Under the pieces are notes generated by a model. That model was given only the letters and a program-made list of their open reading frames with translations. It had not been told where the DNA came from and made no database searches. A DNA stretch of 9,900 nucleotides, taken from CAYNUJ01 sp964573255 (GTDB taxonomy: Bacteria > Bacteroidota > Ignavibacteria > Ignavibacteriales > Melioribacteraceae). Every line of letters starts with the position of its first letter. Position 1 is the first letter of the stretch. This document shows positions 7,086 through 9,900 of this stretch, piece after piece. Position numbers and translations under genes: made by a program. Location of the stretch: contig CAZNJB010000068.1 of the NCBI GenBank assembly GCA_964573255.1, positions 1 through 9,900 on the forward strand, in the 5' to 3' direction.

Positions 7086-8214
7086 AATTTTTCAATTCCT
7101 TAATTTTCTTTTCATTAACAGCAAGAATAAGTATAATAACAAAAAATCCTATCATTCCCGCAGTAACACTAATTAGTGCAGTCCGCGGTTTAGTCTCAGT
7201 ATCAGGAACGACTGCTTCATCTAAAATTTGAACTACAGGAACGTTCTTCTTTTCATTTATTAACTCTTTATAATATTCTTTTTGTAGCAATGTATAAACT
7301 TCATTCAATATTTTGAGTTCTCTTGTTAATTCCGCCAATTGAATGCTAATTTCCGGTACATTACCAAACGGAGGGAAATAATCAGGTTGAGAATTTCCTA
7401 TTTCAAATTCTTTATATTTTTTTTCTAAAGTACTTAGTTTATCCTCTAATCCCTTAATCACAGAAGAACTGGTATTTATCTCTCTTTTTAATTGATCAAG
7501 TTTTATTTCTGTAAAAATAATTTCACTTTTAACTTTAGCTGCTGCTTCAAGAGAAGAACGTAATTGATCCGGAAGAGAAATGGTTTTATTTTTTAATTGA
7601 AAATCTTTTAACTTTATTTCTGCTTGTTTAATTTGTTCTTTTGTTTCATTAATCTGCCCTTCAATAAATACTCTAGCAGAATATGATTTTGAATTCATCT
7701 TTTTTCTGATTACGGCATCCAATGCTGAAGTAATACTATTTGCAATTTTTGCTGATAACTCTGCATATTCTATATTATTGGAGAATCTCGATAACGGTGG
7801 AGTTGATAATGCTACTTCAACTTTAATAATCCCTTCCTTGTTTACAGAAACATCCAAAATATTCTTAAGTTTGGCTCTTACCTTGGAGAGATTATCTTCT
7901 TGCCAAAATTCTTTGAGTGAACAATCAGATATAACCTTATCCAATACTGCACGACTTTTTATTATTTGTGCATAAAGCTGGGAGTCTCCCCCGAAAGAAG
8001 AGCCCACTAAATTTTCTAAGCCGCTATTATTAAGCAACATTCCGAGTGTATTATTCGATTCATTATCCGGAGGCAGTATTTTAACATCCGAAGAATAAGT
8101 AAGTGGCAAGAAGAAATAGGCTATAATGAAAGCAAATAAAAAAGTAGCAAAAGAAAATATTAATATTTTCTTTATATGAAAGAGAATGATATTTAACATT
8201 TGATTCAAACTCAT
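7078..8214 (-). CDS. Wzz-type polysaccharide co-polymerase / chain-length determinant, no kinase domain
   Basis: The 378-residue inner-membrane protein has the classic Wzz layout: TM1 at about 17-37, a large periplasmic part rich in heptad-like Lys/Glu/Leu (185-325, coiled coil likely) and TM2 at about 346-366. The Pro-rich motif before TM2, VVPDTETKPRTAL (335-347), is typical. The segment from about 284 to 325 resembles the GNVR domain of this family (GNVPEISIQLAELTREL). The protein ends 12 residues after TM2, so it lacks the cytoplasmic BY-kinase domain and Walker motifs found in fused Wzc proteins. Such proteins set polymer length and can link the inner-membrane machinery to the Wza channel. 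The start is secure: the ATG at 8214 overlaps the TGA of the export gene as ATGA, a translational coupling arrangement, with no Shine-Dalgarno sequence. Confidence 0.9.
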   Translation of the reverse strand: MSLNQMLNIILFHIKKILIFSFATFLFAFIIAYFFLPLTYSSDVKILPPDNESNNTLGMLLNNSGLENLVGSSFGGDSQLYAQIIKSRAVLDKVISDCSLKEFWQEDNLSKVRAKLKNILDVSVNKEGIIKVEVALSTPPLSRFSNNIEYAELSAKIANSITSALDAVIRKKMNSKSYSARVFIEGQINETKEQIKQAEIKLKDFQLKNKTISLPDQLRSSLEAAAKVKSEIIFTEIKLDQLKREINTSSSVIKGLEDKLSTLEKKYKEFEIGNSQPDYFPPFGNVPEISIQLAELTRELKILNEVYTLLQKEYYKELINEKKNVPVVQILDEAVVPDTETKPRTALISVTAGMIGFFVIILILAVNEKKIKELKNYE

Positions 8215-9827
8215 TGACTAGTTGCGATTACAATCGCAGCAATTGCTGCGGCTAATGAAGCGGCTTGCCCAATTACAAAGACTACATCTTTAAATACATC
8301 CCAAAATTTTTGTGCGGGAGGTTTTTCAGGTACCCAAATCACATCACCCGGAAACAGCCTATCCACATCATCCGCTTCAAGCCATTCACCGGAATCAGCT
8401 CTTATAACTCTAACATCACCTTCTTCGGCACGCCAGGAAAATCCTCCTGCTAACTCGATATAATCATATACACTTCTGCCTGGTTGATATGTTATATTTC
8501 CTGGATAGTTAACTTGACCGACTAATGAAATATAATTGACACTTTCCGGAATAACAATTTTATCACCTCTTTTAAGAATTAGATCCTCAGAGGAATCATT
8601 CTTCAAAAATAACCTTTCGAAATCCACTACCATTTTTCCGGCTGTTTGTCTTGAAAATGCTTTCAAATAATCATATTCATCTTCGGTCATATCAGCTCTT
8701 GGAATCTTTGATAAACGCTCAAACTCAGGATCTTTCGTTTTTAAACCAATTTGACGAATAACATAAGAGTCTTTCAATGAAGCATTCGGCAAAAACCCAC
8801 CGGCATAATTTAATAACAACTCACTTAACTTCGTTTTATCTTTTTCAATTCTGTAAATTCCCGGATATTTAACAAAACCTTCAATGGTAACGGTTCTATC
8901 AATCAAGTAATCCTGTAGTCTCCTTACAACAATTTTATCGAAAGGGAGTAATTCTATATTAGTTTCAGATTTACTCACATTAGTAATAATACTTGATTGG
9001 TTCTTACCATCTTTACTAAATCTAATCAGTTCAATACTATCAGATTTAGCGTATGCAGTAAATCCACCGGTAATTTTGAGCAGATGCCCAAGTGTTTCTC
9101 CCGCTTTAAACTCATAAACTCCAGGATAAAGTAATTCGCCGTATGCATAAATCAATTTATCGGCTTTTTTAATATTAATTAAATCACCATCACGTAAATA
9201 TGGATTTTGAATACTTTCACCAAGACGAATAAATGAAATTAAATCGTAACTTCTTTCATTTCCATCATATGAAATAACAGAAATATTACGAAGGTCAGAA
9301 TCTTTAAACAAAAATTTTGAGGTGGAAAGAATATCCACGAGTCGATAATTACCTGGGAAAGTTAGTGATTGAATATTCTTCACATAACCTGTTAAGTTTA
9401 CTTTAACTCTCTTGATTTTAACAAGGGTAATAACGAAGTCTGAATTATTGAAAATAGAACTGAGTAATTTTTTTATTTCAAATTTTGCGTTTGCTAAGTT
9501 CTTGCCGGATAAATTCACACTTCCTAATTTATCCAAAAACAAGTTGCCTTCATGATCAATTTCAGATACAAGGAATTGTGGATTATTGTTTTTTATAAAT
9601 ATCTTTAGTACGTCACCGGGACCGACAAAATATAAATCTTCGTCAACTGTCCCACTTGCTGCATCTTGTGAAAGTGTAATGGATTCCGTAGAATCAGAAC
9701 GAAATAAATTTAATCTTCCGGGATAATTTGGTTGAGCAGATAATCCGGAAGAAATCAGAATTGATATGATTATAATATTAAAGGGGAAATAAATTCCGAC
9801 CATTAAATTGCAATAATTATTTTTCAC
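8211..9827 (-). CDS. Wza-like outer-membrane polysaccharide export protein with SLBB repeats
   Basis: This 538-residue exported protein probably forms the channel through which the polymer leaves the cell. Residues 11-32 form a hydrophobic signal peptide with a likely signal peptidase I site after LSA (29-31). No lipobox cysteine is seen, unlike E. coli Wza. A polysaccharide-export domain at about 66-145 (YFVGPGDVLKI) is followed by four SLBB-type repeats at about 142-215 (degenerate), 226-300, 312-400 and 432-500. The last three show the G.V.YPG.Y....tl.d.l...GGF pattern (for example GELLYPGVYEF, GFVKYPGIYRI, GQVNYPGNITY). The C-terminus (508-536) is a long Ala/Ile/Val helix resembling the Wza membrane-spanning helix. 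The GTG at 9827 is preferred because it supplies Lys2 to the signal peptide; the ATG at 9803 (residue 9) is an alternative, and neither has a clear ribosome site. It is the first gene of the operon. Confidence 0.9.
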   Translation of the reverse strand: MKNNYCNLMVGIYFPFNIIIISILISSGLSAQPNYPGRLNLFRSDSTESITLSQDAASGTVDEDLYFVGPGDVLKIFIKNNNPQFLVSEIDHEGNLFLDKLGSVNLSGKNLANAKFEIKKLLSSIFNNSDFVITLVKIKRVKVNLTGYVKNIQSLTFPGNYRLVDILSTSKFLFKDSDLRNISVISYDGNERSYDLISFIRLGESIQNPYLRDGDLINIKKADKLIYAYGELLYPGVYEFKAGETLGHLLKITGGFTAYAKSDSIELIRFSKDGKNQSSIITNVSKSETNIELLPFDKIVVRRLQDYLIDRTVTIEGFVKYPGIYRIEKDKTKLSELLLNYAGGFLPNASLKDSYVIRQIGLKTKDPEFERLSKIPRADMTEDEYDYLKAFSRQTAGKMVVDFERLFLKNDSSEDLILKRGDKIVIPESVNYISLVGQVNYPGNITYQPGRSVYDYIELAGGFSWRAEEGDVRVIRADSGEWLEADDVDRLFPGDVIWVPEKPPAQKFWDVFKDVVFVIGQAASLAAAIAAIVIATSQ

Positions 9828-9839
9828 TTTTAAACTTTT

Positions 9840-9854
9840 ATTGATTTAATCAAT
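9840..9854. promoter_or_regulatory. 15-bp palindrome upstream of the polysaccharide operon, possible operator
   Basis: ATTGATT-T-AATCAAT is a perfect inverted repeat with 7-bp arms and a one-base centre, beginning 13 bases upstream of the GTG start of the export gene. Its position suits a regulator site or a 5'-leader element. Perfect short palindromes are not rare in DNA this AT-rich, so function is only a possibility. No confident -35/-10 pair for this operon can be assigned in 9828-9900; the promoter may lie beyond the window. Confidence 0.25.
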
Positions 9855-9900
9855 GAACCATTTTATTATCTTTTAAAGTATTAAATATAAAGTATAAATC

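Noticed and set aside
7078..8214. Wzc-type fused tyrosine kinase
   Set aside because: The protein ends 12 residues after the second membrane segment, with no Walker A/B motifs or Tyr-rich tail.
9841..9853. FNR box (TTGAT-N4-ATCAA)
   Set aside because: The spacer is three bases, not four, so it does not match the FNR/CRP geometry; kept only as an unassigned palindrome.
1..9900. CRISPR arrays, insertion sequences, tRNA/rRNA genes, toxin-antitoxin or anti-phage defence genes
   Set aside because: No repeat-spacer pattern, transposase or inverted terminal repeats, cloverleaf-like sequence or recognisable defence domain was found on either strand.

Overview
The window is AT-rich bacterial chromosome with two convergent blocks. 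The best guess for the organism is the Bacteroidota/Ignavibacteriota/Chlorobiota (FCB) group. The grounds are the low GC, the near absence of Shine-Dalgarno sequences outside the chaperonin genes, the type of SLBB-rich export protein, and a GroEL ending in a GGM-type tail. No rRNA or other phylogenetic marker is present, so this is an inference and no species is claimed.

Left block, + strand (1-2428): the 3' part of a small gene resembling antibiotic-biosynthesis-monooxygenase (ABM) dimeric alpha/beta-barrel proteins runs off the left edge. After a short gap comes a textbook chaperonin operon. It has a sigma70-type promoter (TTGACA-N17-TATATT), a perfect CIRCE operator for the HrcA repressor lying over the predicted transcription start, then groES and groEL, each with a GGAGG ribosome binding site. 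A GC-rich hairpin at 2450-2470 ends the block and probably serves both strands.

Right block, - strand (9827 down to 2473): six genes packed with 4-8 nt overlaps or 1-2 nt gaps, almost certainly one operon. In transcription order they are an outer-membrane polysaccharide export protein (Wza-like, four SLBB-type repeats), a Wzz-type polysaccharide co-polymerase without a kinase domain, a UDP-glucuronate decarboxylase making UDP-xylose, a MurJ/MviN-family flippase, a GT9 (heptosyltransferase-like) glycosyltransferase and a GT4 glycosyltransferase. Together they look like part of a Wzx/Wzy-type exopolysaccharide, capsule or O-antigen pathway: precursor sugar, sugar transfer, flipping, chain-length control and export. 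No initiating glycosyl-1-phosphate transferase and no Wzy polymerase are in the window, so those steps must be encoded elsewhere.

Overall these are recognisable families in an ordinary arrangement. I do not see convincing evidence of a wholly new system. The points most worth a second look are the flippase, which carries MurJ signatures but appears to lack several cavity arginines; a pair of A9 tracts in a 15-bp direct repeat inside that gene; and a His-to-Tyr change in the GT9 active-site motif.
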